This document shows, in pieces, positions 7,535 to 16,873 of a DNA stretch of 43,441 nt. The notes under the pieces are model-generated. The model had not been told where the DNA came from. It was given only the letters and a program-made list of their open reading frames with translations, and searched no databases. The stretch is from the NCBI GenBank assembly GCA_023443025.1, contig JAEZWM010000011.1, positions 1 through 43,441 of the forward strand, in the 5' to 3' direction. The stretch's first letter is position 1; each line of letters starts with the position of its first letter. This DNA is from Bacillota bacterium. GTDB lineage: Bacteria > Bacillota > Clostridia > Tissierellales > Peptoniphilaceae. The position numbers and the translations under genes were made by a program.

Positions 7535-8234
7535 ATCACTATATTCTAAGTTATATAGCTCCTTAATTGAAAGGATAAAAAGTCTTGAAATAGGTGATGC
7601 GATTCCGTCTGAAAGAACGCTTTGTACAGAATATGGGGTAAGTAGAACTACAGTTAGAAATGCCATCTCAGAACTTGAATTAAACGGATTTGTTAAAAGA
7701 GTACAAGGTAAAGGCACTTTTGTCATAAGTCAAGAGGTAATGCACAATTTATCGGATTACTTCAGCTTTACAGACCAAATTAAAAGACTAGGACAAATTC
7801 CAAGTTCAGAAATAATAGAATACCATATTGAAAATGCAAATCCTGAAATAAGGGATATAATGAATTTGACAGAGTCGGATCTTATCATTACTTTTTTAAG
7901 ACTCCGTAAGGCAAATGATACACCTATGATGCTCGAAACAACTTCAATAAAGTATGATGATTTTCCTGAAATTACAAAAAAACTGCTAGAAGAAAAACCA
8001 CTTTATGAAATACTGAAGAATAACTATGGAGTATCAATATATAAAGTTATAGAGTCTTTTTCGGTATCAATTCTGAGCAGTGAAGAAGCAAAATTTTTAG
8101 ATGTCAAAAATTCCGATCCATGTCTAAACATCACCAGAGTTAGTTCGGATATGTATGGTTCTGTAATTGAATATACCAAGAGCCTTGCAAGAGCCGACAA
8201 ATTCGTATATAGATCTGAATATTTCCCAAAATAA
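7524..8234 (+). CDS. GntR-family (HutC/UTRA) regulator
   Basis: This 236-residue protein has a GntR winged helix at the N-terminus (IPSERTLCTEYGVSRTTVRNAI, then LELNGFVKRVQGKGTFV) and a UTRA effector-binding domain from about residue 85 to the end, including MLETTSIKYDDFP. It starts at TTG, 9 nt after GGAAG, inside the last codons of lacD. As the last gene of agaS-lacD-gntR it is most likely an autoregulating repressor responding to a sugar phosphate, acting on the two sites upstream of agaS. A hairpin terminator follows at once. Confidence 0.88.
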   Translation: MKNKSLYSKLYSSLIERIKSLEIGDAIPSERTLCTEYGVSRTTVRNAISELELNGFVKRVQGKGTFVISQEVMHNLSDYFSFTDQIKRLGQIPSSEIIEYHIENANPEIRDIMNLTESDLIITFLRLRKANDTPMMLETTSIKYDDFPEITKKLLEEKPLYEILKNNYGVSIYKVIESFSVSILSSEEAKFLDVKNSDPCLNITRVSSDMYGSVIEYTKSLARADKFVYRSEYFPK

Positions 8235-8255
8235 AAGGAGTCTTGGACTCCTTTT
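8233..8255. terminator. Bidirectional terminator between gntR and xdhC-family gene
   Basis: AAAAGGAGTC / GACTCCTTTT pair with a 3-nt loop, flanked by A and T runs. The hairpin serves the two convergent genes. Confidence 0.85.
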
Positions 8256-9053
8256 CTAATTCTTATTTTCGCTTAAATGAGCTACATGATCCACCGAATT
8301 TTTTACAGCAAGTAATTCAGCAGCTACTGATATGGCAATCTCCTCAGGAGAACCTGTAGCTACATTTAGTCCAACCGGCATATATAATCGTTCTACCTTT
8401 TCCCTAGATACACCTTCTGAAATTAACCTATCTTTTATTGTCTTTACTTTTTTCTGGCTTCCGAGCATTCCCAAGTATTCAAAATCACTACCTACTACTG
8501 CCCTAAGCACTTCATAATCGAAGCTATGGGAAGGAGTCATTATAATAATATATGCTCCATCAAGTTGGATTTCATCTGATAATTCTTCAAAAGATGAGTG
8601 AATCGTGTTGATGTTTTCAAACATAGGATCTTCGAGATATTCCTTTCTTTCATCTACCAATGTTATTTCGAATCCAAGTTCCGATACAACCTTAACTAAT
8701 GCTCTACCTACGTGACCTGCACCAAAAATCACTAGAGGTTTTCTATTGTTATAATACTTTACATATCCTGAGGTTTTTCCTCCACATATCATGGAGATAT
8801 CACCGGATTCAGACAGATCATATTCAAACCTAAAATTTTCGGATAATTCCATCTTTTGTAAAACACTTTGAATTATATTAAATTCTAATGTACCTCCTCC
8901 TACAGTGCCGAATGTTTCTCCATCGGGATATACCAGCATCATACTTCCCTCCACTCCGGGAGATGATCCGGTCTTTTCTGTAATAATAACCATTGCTGTT
9001 TTAAGATTTTTTCTTAGTCTTCTTTCCAGTTCATTAATAACTTTATAACTCAT
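8256..9053 (-). CDS. XdhC-family protein
   Basis: The 265-residue protein has an N-terminal XdhC/CoxI part (MVIITEKTGSSPGVEGSMML, then GTVGGGTLEF and MICGGKTSG) and a C-terminal Rossmann domain (VIFGAGHVGRALV, then ITLVDER). It ends with GLNVATGSPEEIAISVAAELLA. Family members bind and deliver sulfurated molybdenum cofactor to xanthine-dehydrogenase-type enzymes, or belong to selenium-dependent molybdenum hydroxylase loci. Here no molybdoenzyme or cofactor gene is adjacent, so the partner must lie elsewhere if the role holds. A promoter TTGTAA-16 nt-TATAAT lies at complement 9093-9120. The gene is convergent with gntR. Confidence 0.85.
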   Translation of the reverse strand: MSYKVINELERRLRKNLKTAMVIITEKTGSSPGVEGSMMLVYPDGETFGTVGGGTLEFNIIQSVLQKMELSENFRFEYDLSESGDISMICGGKTSGYVKYYNNRKPLVIFGAGHVGRALVKVVSELGFEITLVDERKEYLEDPMFENINTIHSSFEELSDEIQLDGAYIIIMTPSHSFDYEVLRAVVGSDFEYLGMLGSQKKVKTIKDRLISEGVSREKVERLYMPVGLNVATGSPEEIAISVAAELLAVKNSVDHVAHLSENKN

Positions 9054-9357
9054 AATAGCTCCAATTCTTTTTTTTGCTTTTTATAAAATATAATTATATC
9101 TATGGTATGTAGATTTACAAATATGATATTTAAAAGATTTTATCTTAAGCTATATTATATCCTAAACAATAGATTTTATAAAACTATAAATCTAATTCAG
9201 TTTCTCCTATTTGTGTTTCTTCTCCATAGTAGCGGCGGAATTGACCTTTACTTCCCACCTTTTAGTACAGAAATTTTATACAAGCCATCATGTACTGTTT
9301 GCAATTTGTGATTTTAGGGTATCAAACAATTATAGACCTTTTAAGGTAGGTGATTAT
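9054..9357. other. AT-rich intergenic region between divergent genes
   Basis: This 304-bp gap separates the divergent xdhC-family and brkB genes. It holds the likely xdhC-family promoter (9093-9120) and presumably the brkB promoter, for which I see no strong pair of boxes. A 69-codon open frame at 9102-9311 lacks a convincing ribosome-binding site and is not called. No RNA gene is recognised. Confidence 0.5.
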
Positions 9358-10254
9358 ATGATTGAAAAAACCGAAAAAAAGCAATATTTCAAAGAATTTA
9401 TAAAAATGATGTTTAGTAAAATAAAAAATGGCGATCTCGTTAGTACGGGTGCGATGTTAGCATATTTTATGTTATTTAGCCTATTTCCTTTTTTGATGTT
9501 CTTTTTAAATATTATTGGGTTCATCGCTGAAGGTAAGGAGTCCGTTATATTTAGAGCGCTTGAATTTCTTCCTGCAAATGTAATGGAGATGGTTAAGCCA
9601 GTAGTAACCAGCTTAATTAATTCCAGTAGTGGAACTCTATTATCTGTTACGTTGATTATCGCGTTATGGTCCGGTTCAAATGGTATTATGAAACTTATGA
9701 GGGAGATCAACGAAGCATTTGGTAACGAAGAAGGTAGAGGATTTGTATTGGATAGACTCCTCAGTATACTATTTACTGTCGCTTTATCTTTCCTACTAAT
9801 CATAATGATTTCCGGTAGGGTATTTGGAAATGTTATAATAAATGCCGTCTATTCAATCATTGGTGAGAATAGATTAATCGGTATGATTTGGGAATATTTC
9901 AGAGCACTTGCTCCAATCATTTTTATGATTATTATTTTTACCTTACTTTATAAATTCGCTCCAAATAGAAAGGACATAAAGGTAAGCTTTTTGGATGCAC
10001 TTCCGGGATCTATTTTTACATCGGTTTCTTGGATCCTAATTAGTAGAGCTTTCGCCTTTTATGTAGATAACTTTGGTAACTATGATAAGACTTATGGCTC
10101 TCTGGGTGGAATAATCGTACTATTAACTTGGCTTTACCTTTCTTCTATGATAATGATACTTGGTGCATACCTATCATCATCCTTTATGTATATAAGATGC
10201 ATGAAGGATTATAATAAAACGATATTTGCCAATATAAAGAAGCTAAACAATTAA
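9358..10254 (+). CDS. YihY/BrkB (UPF0761-type) membrane protein
   Basis: The 298-residue protein has about six membrane segments. It shows YihY/BrkB family marks: GAMLAYFMLFSLFPFLMF near residue 35, an LWSGSNGIMKLMREINEAFG segment, and a late YGSLGGIIVLLTWLYLSSMIMILGA. Once annotated as ribonuclease BN, the family is now regarded as inner-membrane proteins of uncertain, probably transport or envelope, function. The open frame extends back to 9211, but the ATG at 9358 has AGGTGAT upstream and matches the family start. It is a single-gene unit ending at a strong shared terminator. Confidence 0.88.
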   Translation: MIEKTEKKQYFKEFIKMMFSKIKNGDLVSTGAMLAYFMLFSLFPFLMFFLNIIGFIAEGKESVIFRALEFLPANVMEMVKPVVTSLINSSSGTLLSVTLIIALWSGSNGIMKLMREINEAFGNEEGRGFVLDRLLSILFTVALSFLLIIMISGRVFGNVIINAVYSIIGENRLIGMIWEYFRALAPIIFMIIIFTLLYKFAPNRKDIKVSFLDALPGSIFTSVSWILISRAFAFYVDNFGNYDKTYGSLGGIIVLLTWLYLSSMIMILGAYLSSSFMYIRCMKDYNKTIFANIKKLNN

Positions 10255-10289
10255 AAAAGACCCTTGCCAAATTAGGCAGGGTCTTTTTG
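10253..10289. terminator. Bidirectional terminator
   Basis: AAAAAGACCCTTGCC / GGCAGGGTCTTTTT form a long stem with a 6-nt loop, flanked by A and T runs. It is shared by the convergent brkB and symporter genes. Confidence 0.92.
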
Positions 10290-10295
10290 CTTTAA

Positions 10296-11492
10296 TTATT
10301 CTCCTTTAATCTTAGAGCTATATAGTTTATCTATAAATACTGCTATAGCATTGTCTCCGGAGACATTTGCCGCTGTTCCAAAACTATCTTGTGTAATATA
10401 AAGAGTAATCATTAGTTGTTGTAGTACTTCTGTTGTAATTCCAACCATTGGTAGGAATGGAAGTGCTGCCATAATTGCACCACCAGGTGCTCCTGGAGCT
10501 GCAACCATTGCTATACCCAGCATAGCAATAAATCCAACGATCATTGTTATATTATGCGGCATATTGTTCATTAAAAGCACTGCTGTAGCACAAGAAGTAA
10601 TTGTAATCATAGAACCGGCTAAGTGAATTGTTGCTCCCAGCGGTACTACGAAGTTACGAATATCTTCTGATACGCCATTTTTCTCAGCACATTTCAAGTT
10701 TACAGGAATTGTAGCTGCAGAACTTTGAGTTCCAATTGCAGTCATATATCCTGGAACTTGGTTTCTGATAAGTCTGAAAGGATTTTTGCCTGCGTATGTT
10801 CCAAATACAGTAAATAGTAATGAGATATAAAGTAGGTGCATTATAATTACAATTATAAATACCTTCCAGAATACTGACATTACACTGAATACTGATCCTG
10901 AGTATGACATGTTTGCAAAGTTACCGGCAATATAAATTGGTAATAATGGAATAATAATGGTGTTTAATACCTTAACAATTATTTCTCCAAAGTCAGAGAA
11001 TGCTTCATAAAGAACAGCCCCTTGACCTTTGCTTCTAAGCCATGAAATACTTAGTCCCATCATGAATGCGAACACTATAGCCGCTGTTACATCTAGCATT
11101 GGCTTAAGCGGTATAGTAAAGAATGGAGTTAACCCTTCACCTGCTTCAGATATCTTTTGTACTAGTTCAGGTGTAATAAATGATGGGAATACGATTGATG
11201 CAACAATGTATGCAAGTGTTCCTGCAACAAGTGTTGATCCATATGCTGTTAGTGCTGTAATCCCTAATAATTTACCTGCTCCTTCTGTTAAATCCGCAAT
11301 CCCTTTAACAACAAATCCAACTATCATTAGTGGAATTACGAAGTTTAAGAACCCACTGAATAAACTAGAGAACGTTATCAAGACTCTTAATACTGCCGGC
11401 GGAATAAACTTTAATTGTCCAAGAATAATACCCACTATAATTGCAATTATAAGTTTTGATACCAGACCTAATTTAAATTTCTTTTCTGTCAT
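10296..11492 (-). CDS. Dicarboxylate/amino acid:cation symporter
   Basis: The 398-residue membrane protein belongs to the DAACS (GltP/SstT-like) family. It has about eight hydrophobic segments, the serine-rich hairpin TQSSAATIPVN, the LGATIHLAGSMITI stretch, AAPGAPGGAIMAALPFL and the ion/substrate-binding GTAANVSGDNAIAVF. These symporters take up glutamate, aspartate, C4-dicarboxylates, serine or threonine with sodium or protons; which one cannot be told here. A sodium gradient made by the sodium-type V-ATPase in this window would be a natural driving force. The ATG is preceded by AGGAGGTTAGGTA. It is monocistronic. Confidence 0.9.
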   Translation of the reverse strand: MTEKKFKLGLVSKLIIAIIVGIILGQLKFIPPAVLRVLITFSSLFSGFLNFVIPLMIVGFVVKGIADLTEGAGKLLGITALTAYGSTLVAGTLAYIVASIVFPSFITPELVQKISEAGEGLTPFFTIPLKPMLDVTAAIVFAFMMGLSISWLRSKGQGAVLYEAFSDFGEIIVKVLNTIIIPLLPIYIAGNFANMSYSGSVFSVMSVFWKVFIIVIIMHLLYISLLFTVFGTYAGKNPFRLIRNQVPGYMTAIGTQSSAATIPVNLKCAEKNGVSEDIRNFVVPLGATIHLAGSMITITSCATAVLLMNNMPHNITMIVGFIAMLGIAMVAAPGAPGGAIMAALPFLPMVGITTEVLQQLMITLYITQDSFGTAANVSGDNAIAVFIDKLYSSKIKGE

Positions 11493-11601
11493 TACCTAAC
11501 CTCCTTTAAAGTATGGTACATGTATTATATCATATTATGTCATTAATTAGTATTTAAAAGCTAGGTATTGTCAAATATATGTAAAAGTTTGATAATTTTT
11601 A

Positions 11602-12255
11602 TCAATCTATTCTTCTACTTGAAGTAAGACCGATTGCTTCTACACTTGAAAGTGAGCACTCCTTTAAAGCGTGTGAAACAGCTCTGATGGTCTCACCTGT
11701 AGTGATAATATCGTCTACAATAAGAATTCTTTTACCATAAACTGAATTCGTTTTTGAGGTTTTAAACGAATTATTAAGATTTTTTCTTCTTTCGATTGGA
11801 TTAAGTGAATGCTGCTGTTTCGTTTCTTTTATCTTCTGAAGTATAGCAGGATTAAAAGGAATACCTGTGTTCTTTGATATTCTCTTCGCCAATAAAAATG
11901 ACTGATTATATCCTCTGATTTTTTGATCGGATTTATGCATAGGCACTGCAACGATTAGATCAAAACTTTTTGTTAAACCCAGGTTTTTAAGAGTATCCGA
12001 CATTATATCTCCCAAGGATTTATATAGGTAGTTTTGTCCTCTAAATTTAAATCTATCAATCACATTTTTCAAAAATCCGTTATAAAACAGCGAATAGTGC
12101 AGTTGGATATTTATATCGGAGTCGAAATAACTGCTATTAACAATATCTAAACTATCATAACAATCGTAGCATATCCCATTTTTACCTGCTTCACTATATT
12201 TGCAAATGGAGCATTCATTTTCTGAAATGAAAAAAAGTTCATCAAATAAACTCAT
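11602..12255 (-). CDS. comF: ComF-family phosphoribosyltransferase-like protein
   Basis: This 217-residue protein has an N-terminal four-cysteine zinc-binding pattern (C15-x2-C18 and C29-x2-C32). It ends with a phosphoribosyltransferase domain whose PRPP loop reads RILIVDDIITTGETIRA, preceded by IRGYNQSFLLAKRI and KQQHSLNPIERR, both standard for ComF. In naturally competent bacteria ComF helps process incoming single-stranded DNA; in others its role is unclear. Its ATG directly follows the recD2 stop codon and uses GAGGG inside the recD2 end as ribosome-binding site, so the two genes are coupled. No other competence gene is in the window. Confidence 0.9.
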   Translation of the reverse strand: MSLFDELFFISENECSICKYSEAGKNGICYDCYDSLDIVNSSYFDSDINIQLHYSLFYNGFLKNVIDRFKFRGQNYLYKSLGDIMSDTLKNLGLTKSFDLIVAVPMHKSDQKIRGYNQSFLLAKRISKNTGIPFNPAILQKIKETKQQHSLNPIERRKNLNNSFKTSKTNSVYGKRILIVDDIITTGETIRAVSHALKECSLSSVEAIGLTSSRRID

Positions 12256-14457
12256 CTATAATCCCTCAAACAATTCAACTTTGATTTTCATCCTATGTGA
12301 AAGTGATGAATTACGGCTGCTTATCATATTATTATCTATCATTTTTCTTAAAACTTCTTCATCGCCAACAAGTACTACCAGTTCTTTAGCTCTGGTGATA
12401 GCTGTATAAATCAGGTTTCTGGTAAGAAGCATATATGGTCCGGAGGTTATTGGAATAACTACAGCTTTAAACTCTGACCCTTGAGATTTGTGAATGGTAA
12501 TAGCATAGCTTAGCATCAATTCTTCAATATTTGCCTTCTCGTATTTTGCTATCCTGCCATCATCAAATTTTACAACCAGTGTGCCAGTTTCAGTGTCAAT
12601 ATCGGTAATAATCCCCATATCTCCATTAAATACACCTTCTTGCTTTATCCCAAATTCATCAGTGTATTCAAGGCTATAGTTGTTTACCGACTGCATTACC
12701 TTATCACCAACGCTGTAGATTATATCCTTGAATTCTATATATTTTGAAGTATTTTTATTATTTAGTACATTTTGTAAGTTTTTATTTAATTCTTCAGTTC
12801 CTACTAATCCTCTTTTCATTATGGCTAATACTTGAATATCGTTAAAAGGATCGTAGTTATAGTAATTTGGAAGTCTTCTATTTACAAGATCTGAGATAAT
12901 CTTTGATGCCTCATAATGAGAATTCGTCCTTATAAAAAAGAAGTCTTTTCCTTCTTCATTTACAATGGGCATATTTCCGGTGTTAATCAAATGTGCATTT
13001 GTAACTATATTACTATCTTCATTTTGTCTGTAAATTGTATCAAGTGTGATTGTTTTTGCAAATCCTGAGTCTATGATATCTCTAAGTACATTTCCCGGAC
13101 CGACAGAAGGCAACTGATCGATGTCACCGACAAACACAACTGTAGAGTTGATATTTACAGCGTCAACAAGTCTGGCAGTAATTTCTATGTCCATCATTGA
13201 TGCTTCATCTACAATTATTATATCACCATCAATAGGATTATCTCTATCGTGTTCAAAACTTAAAAATCCATCATCTTGTTTGGTGTACTTTAATAATCTA
13301 TGAATAGTCGTAGCAGAAATCCCCGTGCTCTCTTCTAATCTTTTCGCAGCTCTGCCGGTTGGAGCACAAAGTATGACTTTGTTATCAGTCTTCATAGCTA
13401 CCTCAACCACCGACTTTATTATTGTCGTTTTACCGGTTCCGGGTCCACCCGTTATTACACATACCTTGTTATTGAAGACCTCTTGAATAGCTATTTTTTG
13501 TTTGTCATCAAGTACATTTAAAGTATTACTACACAAAACTTTTTTAATATCCACTTCATTTGTGCTTTTTAAATTAATTAGTTGTATAAGCCTTGTTGAT
13601 ACTAAATCCTCCGCTCTGTAGAGATTTTCATAGTATATAATCTCCTTTCCACCGATAATATCTTTGACTAAACTACCATCCATAACTTTCATCAGTAGAA
13701 CTCTTTCGATATTCTCGACAGGGATATTAAGTAGATCTGAAGTCCTATGGATTAAGTCTTCCACATAGAGAAAGCAGTCTCCATTATTGATAGAAGCATT
13801 GCCCAATGTAAATTTGATAGCGGCATAAATTCTAAATTCAGAATCCGGAGTTACGCCGTTCTGCATCGCAATTCTGTCCGCAATTATAAAACCAATTCCT
13901 CTTATGTCGTCAATTAATCTATAGGGATCTTTTGTAACCATATCTATGGTGTCTTCTTGGTAATACATATATATTCTAGTTGATTGGCTAATACCAAAAC
14001 CCATTTCCTGTAGAAAAAGGATTATATCACGACTATTTTTTTGTTCATCAAGTGCTTTGGCAATATTTGCTATTCTTTTTCTTCCAATTCCCTTTATTTC
14101 TAAAAGCAGATAGGGATCTGCTTCAATCTTTTCGATCGCATCTTCACCGAAATGGTTTACGATTTTTTGAGCAGTTTTTTCTCCAATATGTGGTATCAGG
14201 CCGGATGAAAGGTATTTTATGATTCCAGATTTGGTTTTAGGCATAGAAATAGAAGCAGTATATATCTTAAACTGCTCTCCATATCTGTCATGGTAGACTA
14301 TCTCTCCCTTAAGAGTAAAATTCTTATTTAGCTCTGTAGCAGGTAATATCCCAACAACGGTTATTTCTCCATCATCGGTTTCAAACTTAGAGACAGTATA
14401 TCCATTTTCTTCATTTCTAAAAATAATATCGGTTATCATTCCTTCAATTTCAAGCAT
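12256..14457 (-). CDS. recD2: RecD2-type ATP-dependent DNA helicase
   Basis: The 733-residue protein is a stand-alone RecD2, a 5'-to-3' superfamily 1B helicase not tied to RecBC. An OB-like N-terminus (residues 1-75) is followed by helix-hairpin-helix repeats (GLIPHIGEKTA, EIKGIGRKRIANIA, DDIRGIGFIIADRIA). Then come the motor motifs: Walker A GGPGTGKTT (about 337-345), Walker B IIIVDEASMMD, GDIDQLPSVGPG, and motif VI-like AITIHKSQGSEF and YTAITRAKE near the end. Length is normal (720-830). It is linked to replication-fork repair in Firmicutes. The gene lies just downstream of the murA terminator. Confidence 0.95.
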   Translation of the reverse strand: MLEIEGMITDIIFRNEENGYTVSKFETDDGEITVVGILPATELNKNFTLKGEIVYHDRYGEQFKIYTASISMPKTKSGIIKYLSSGLIPHIGEKTAQKIVNHFGEDAIEKIEADPYLLLEIKGIGRKRIANIAKALDEQKNSRDIILFLQEMGFGISQSTRIYMYYQEDTIDMVTKDPYRLIDDIRGIGFIIADRIAMQNGVTPDSEFRIYAAIKFTLGNASINNGDCFLYVEDLIHRTSDLLNIPVENIERVLLMKVMDGSLVKDIIGGKEIIYYENLYRAEDLVSTRLIQLINLKSTNEVDIKKVLCSNTLNVLDDKQKIAIQEVFNNKVCVITGGPGTGKTTIIKSVVEVAMKTDNKVILCAPTGRAAKRLEESTGISATTIHRLLKYTKQDDGFLSFEHDRDNPIDGDIIIVDEASMMDIEITARLVDAVNINSTVVFVGDIDQLPSVGPGNVLRDIIDSGFAKTITLDTIYRQNEDSNIVTNAHLINTGNMPIVNEEGKDFFFIRTNSHYEASKIISDLVNRRLPNYYNYDPFNDIQVLAIMKRGLVGTEELNKNLQNVLNNKNTSKYIEFKDIIYSVGDKVMQSVNNYSLEYTDEFGIKQEGVFNGDMGIITDIDTETGTLVVKFDDGRIAKYEKANIEELMLSYAITIHKSQGSEFKAVVIPITSGPYMLLTRNLIYTAITRAKELVVLVGDEEVLRKMIDNNMISSRNSSLSHRMKIKVELFEGL

Positions 14458-14474
14458 ATTGTCAACCCTTGTAT

Positions 14475-14517
14475 AAAAAAAGAGAATCCTAAAGCAGTAC
14501 TGATAAGATTCTCCATA
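14475..14517 (-). terminator. Terminator of murA
   Basis: On the minus strand GGAGAATC and GATTCTC pair around an approximately 17-nt loop and are followed by a run of seven T. It lies between the murA stop and the recD2 start. Confidence 0.75.
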
Positions 14518-14523
14518 ATAATT

Positions 14524-15789
14524 CTAGTCTACAATTCTGTCTATATTAGCTCCAAGTCCCCTTAGCTTACCAACTATATTGTTATAACCTCTATCGATAT
14601 GATAAATATCGCTTACAGCTGTAATACCCTCGGCAATAAGTCCAACCAAAATAAGTGCTGCTCCGGCTCTTAGGTCAGTAGCTTTTACATTCGCACCCTT
14701 AAGCTTAGGAACGCCGGCTATCCTCGCTTCTTTACCTTCGGTTACAATCAATGCACCCATTTTGTTGAGCTCATCAACATGCATAAATCTATTCTCAAAT
14801 ACGGTTTCTTCAACTTTTGAAATTCCTTCACAAACTGTCATAAGCGCCATAAACTGAGCCTGAACGTCCGTAGGGAAGCCAGGATAAGGAAGTGTTTTAA
14901 TTCTAGTACCTCTAGGCTTGTCAGGACCAATTACCCTAACAACGTCCTCATTTTCAAACTCTTCAATTATACAGCCAATTTCTTTTAGTTTAGCAATTAC
15001 AGGTCTGATATGGCTTGTAATTACATTTTCAATAGTCACATCTCCCTTAGTAATCGCTGCAGCAACCATAAAAGTTGCAGCTTCAATTCTATCCGGAATT
15101 ATTTGATGAGTACAACCTTTTAGTTTGTTTACACCCTTTATTCTTATTGAAGAAGTTCCGGCACCTTTGATATCAGCACCCATCTTATTTAAAAAGTTAG
15201 CTAAATCTACAATCTCAGGTTCTTTCGCAGCATTTTCTATAACGGTCTCACCCTTTGCATGAGTTGCTGCCATCATGATATTTTGAGTAGCTCCAACAGA
15301 TGGGAAGTCCAGATAAATAATATCACCAATAAGTCCGTTTGCAGCTTTAGCACCTATGACATTAGTATTCTCATTTACAAGTGCACCAAGAGCGATAAAC
15401 CCTTTTAAGTGAAGATCTATAGGTCTACTCCCAATTGCACAACCGCCCGGCATATGAGTTTCTGTTCTACCAAGCCTTGCTAAAAGTGGACCCATAACCA
15501 AAAATGAAGCTCTCATCTTACTCATTAGCTCATAAGGCGTTTGATAAGAACTTAAATTTGCAGAATTTATTTTAACAGTATTTTCATCTAAGTATTCAAT
15601 AACCGCACCAAGCTCTTTAAGAACCTGCAGTATAACTTTAACATCTGCAAGAGCAGGTACATCTTCTAATATAATATCCTCAGTCCCAAGTAAAGAAGCC
15701 GCAATAATCGGCAACGCTGAGTTTTTAGCCCCATCTATCTTAACATGACCCTTAAGCGGATCACTCTTCCTAACCAAAATCTTTTCCAA
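14524..15789 (-). CDS. murA: UDP-N-acetylglucosamine 1-carboxyvinyltransferase
   Basis: MurA transfers enolpyruvate from PEP to UDP-GlcNAc, the first committed step of peptidoglycan synthesis. The 421-residue protein has the substrate pair DGAKNSALPI near residue 19, and the catalytic Cys at C117 in MPGGCAIGSRPIDLH, so it should be fosfomycin sensitive. Later motifs PDRIEAATFMVAAAIT, PYPGFPTDVQAQFMAL and DLRAGAALILVGL are standard. It starts at TTG with GGAGG 11 nt upstream. Its place after the ATPase operon matches the upp-atp-murAA order of Bacillus. The transposase element at 15871-16902 sits between it and the V-ATPase operon. Confidence 0.96.
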   Translation of the reverse strand: MEKILVRKSDPLKGHVKIDGAKNSALPIIAASLLGTEDIILEDVPALADVKVILQVLKELGAVIEYLDENTVKINSANLSSYQTPYELMSKMRASFLVMGPLLARLGRTETHMPGGCAIGSRPIDLHLKGFIALGALVNENTNVIGAKAANGLIGDIIYLDFPSVGATQNIMMAATHAKGETVIENAAKEPEIVDLANFLNKMGADIKGAGTSSIRIKGVNKLKGCTHQIIPDRIEAATFMVAAAITKGDVTIENVITSHIRPVIAKLKEIGCIIEEFENEDVVRVIGPDKPRGTRIKTLPYPGFPTDVQAQFMALMTVCEGISKVEETVFENRFMHVDELNKMGALIVTEGKEARIAGVPKLKGANVKATDLRAGAALILVGLIAEGITAVSDIYHIDRGYNNIVGKLRGLGANIDRIVD

Positions 15790-15907
15790 AACTTAAGTAA
15801 CCTCCATCAACATCATTTCACGACTAATATTATAACATATTTCGCTAATCTACGCTAAAAATAAAATAACGGGGTCAGGCATCATGAAGATAACTTTTTT
15901 TGTGTAT

Positions 15908-16825
15908 TTATTCATTTATATGCATATCTTCATTTATAGTTTCCTTAATCTTAACTAACAATTCCAGCACTAAATTATTTAAATTTCCTTTCACGATCTC
16001 AAGCCTTATATTTCTTACTGTACCGATAGATATCTGTAACTTTTCAGCAATTTCTTTGTCCAATACGTCACAAAACTCATCGCATAGTAATATAATTACT
16101 CTTCTTTCAATAGCTTTACTAACAGCACAATCAGCTTTGTTTACAAAGGAGTTTACTATATTTTGTATTTCTGAAATCAAAAACTTTCTTTTTTCAACTA
16201 TCTCAGTTCTTTCTTCTATATATATTTCCGACCTCTTTTCTTCTAATTTATCTCCACTTAAATACTGTTGTTTTACGAATTCATCATCAACTTCACCCAA
16301 TAACCAAAGATACTCCGGTATAATACTTTTCCTTTTTCTCCCTATTAATTCGAATAATTCATCAACATCAGCTATGTTTTTAGAACTCGGGTTGAGAATT
16401 TCATTGTGACTAGACCATTTGTATTTTAAAAGATCTACCACTCCTAAATCTTTGGGATTATTATGAATATATGCAATTAAGATCAATAAGTATGATTCAT
16501 CGCATACAGGTTTTGATTTAAATCTTTGATGAAATACATGACCGATTGTATTGTATTTATGATTATAATACTGAGTGTAAGACTGCTGAATACATTGCAT
16601 GGTCTTTGATAGACTTACTCTACCCTGCTTGATTAAAAGGTGAATATGATTATCCATTATACAATAAGCCAATAATTTGAACTTATGTTGTTCCTTGTAC
16701 TTTGTTAAAAGCTGTAGGTATCTAATCTTATCTGTTTCTTTTTTAAATACGGATTCTTTATTATTTCCTCTCGCTATAACATGATGAATCATACCCGGTT
16801 GTTGGACACGAGGTTTCCTTGCCAA
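15908..16825 (-). CDS. Y1 (REP-associated/IS200-like) transposase
   Basis: The 305-residue protein has a Y1 HUH transposase domain. It begins ARKPRVQQPGMIHHVIARGN, carries the HUH metal pair H60-I-H62 in MDNHIHLLIK, and has a candidate catalytic tyrosine within QSYTQYYNHKY (Y83-Y87) followed by GHVFHQRFKS. These marks fit RAYT/TnpA_REP proteins, which cut single-stranded DNA at REP-like ends. A C-terminal extension holds a helix-turn-helix (DKEIAEKLQISIGTVRNI, about residues 250-270). The start is TTG after GGAGGG. It looks intact and so may be active. Confidence 0.88.
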   Translation of the reverse strand: MARKPRVQQPGMIHHVIARGNNKESVFKKETDKIRYLQLLTKYKEQHKFKLLAYCIMDNHIHLLIKQGRVSLSKTMQCIQQSYTQYYNHKYNTIGHVFHQRFKSKPVCDESYLLILIAYIHNNPKDLGVVDLLKYKWSSHNEILNPSSKNIADVDELFELIGRKRKSIIPEYLWLLGEVDDEFVKQQYLSGDKLEEKRSEIYIEERTEIVEKRKFLISEIQNIVNSFVNKADCAVSKAIERRVIILLCDEFCDVLDKEIAEKLQISIGTVRNIRLEIVKGNLNNLVLELLVKIKETINEDMHINE

Positions 16826-16845
16826 GCTTATCCCTCCTTTAATAT

Positions 16846-16873
16846 ATTATAGCATATATGTAATATTATACAA
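16846..16873 (-). promoter_or_regulatory. Transposase promoter
   Basis: TTGTAT (complement 16868-16873) and TATAAT (complement 16846-16851) are 16 nt apart, just inside the right end of the element. Confidence 0.6.

Noticed and set aside
9343..9352. TTAAGGTAGG repeated upstream of brkB, tal and in the rpmE-rho gap
   Set aside because: The sites have no common position or flanking sequence, and at brkB the motif overlaps the ribosome-binding site.
9211..9357. Longer start for the BrkB protein, and a 69-codon frame at 9102-9311
   Set aside because: The first lacks a ribosome-binding site and family support; the second is an AT-rich hydrophobic frame with no start signal or recognisable domain.
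15900..16409. Plus-strand 169-codon open frame within the transposase gene
   Set aside because: It is the antisense of the transposase, with low-complexity Ser/Ile/Leu content; the minus-strand protein has clear HUH motifs.
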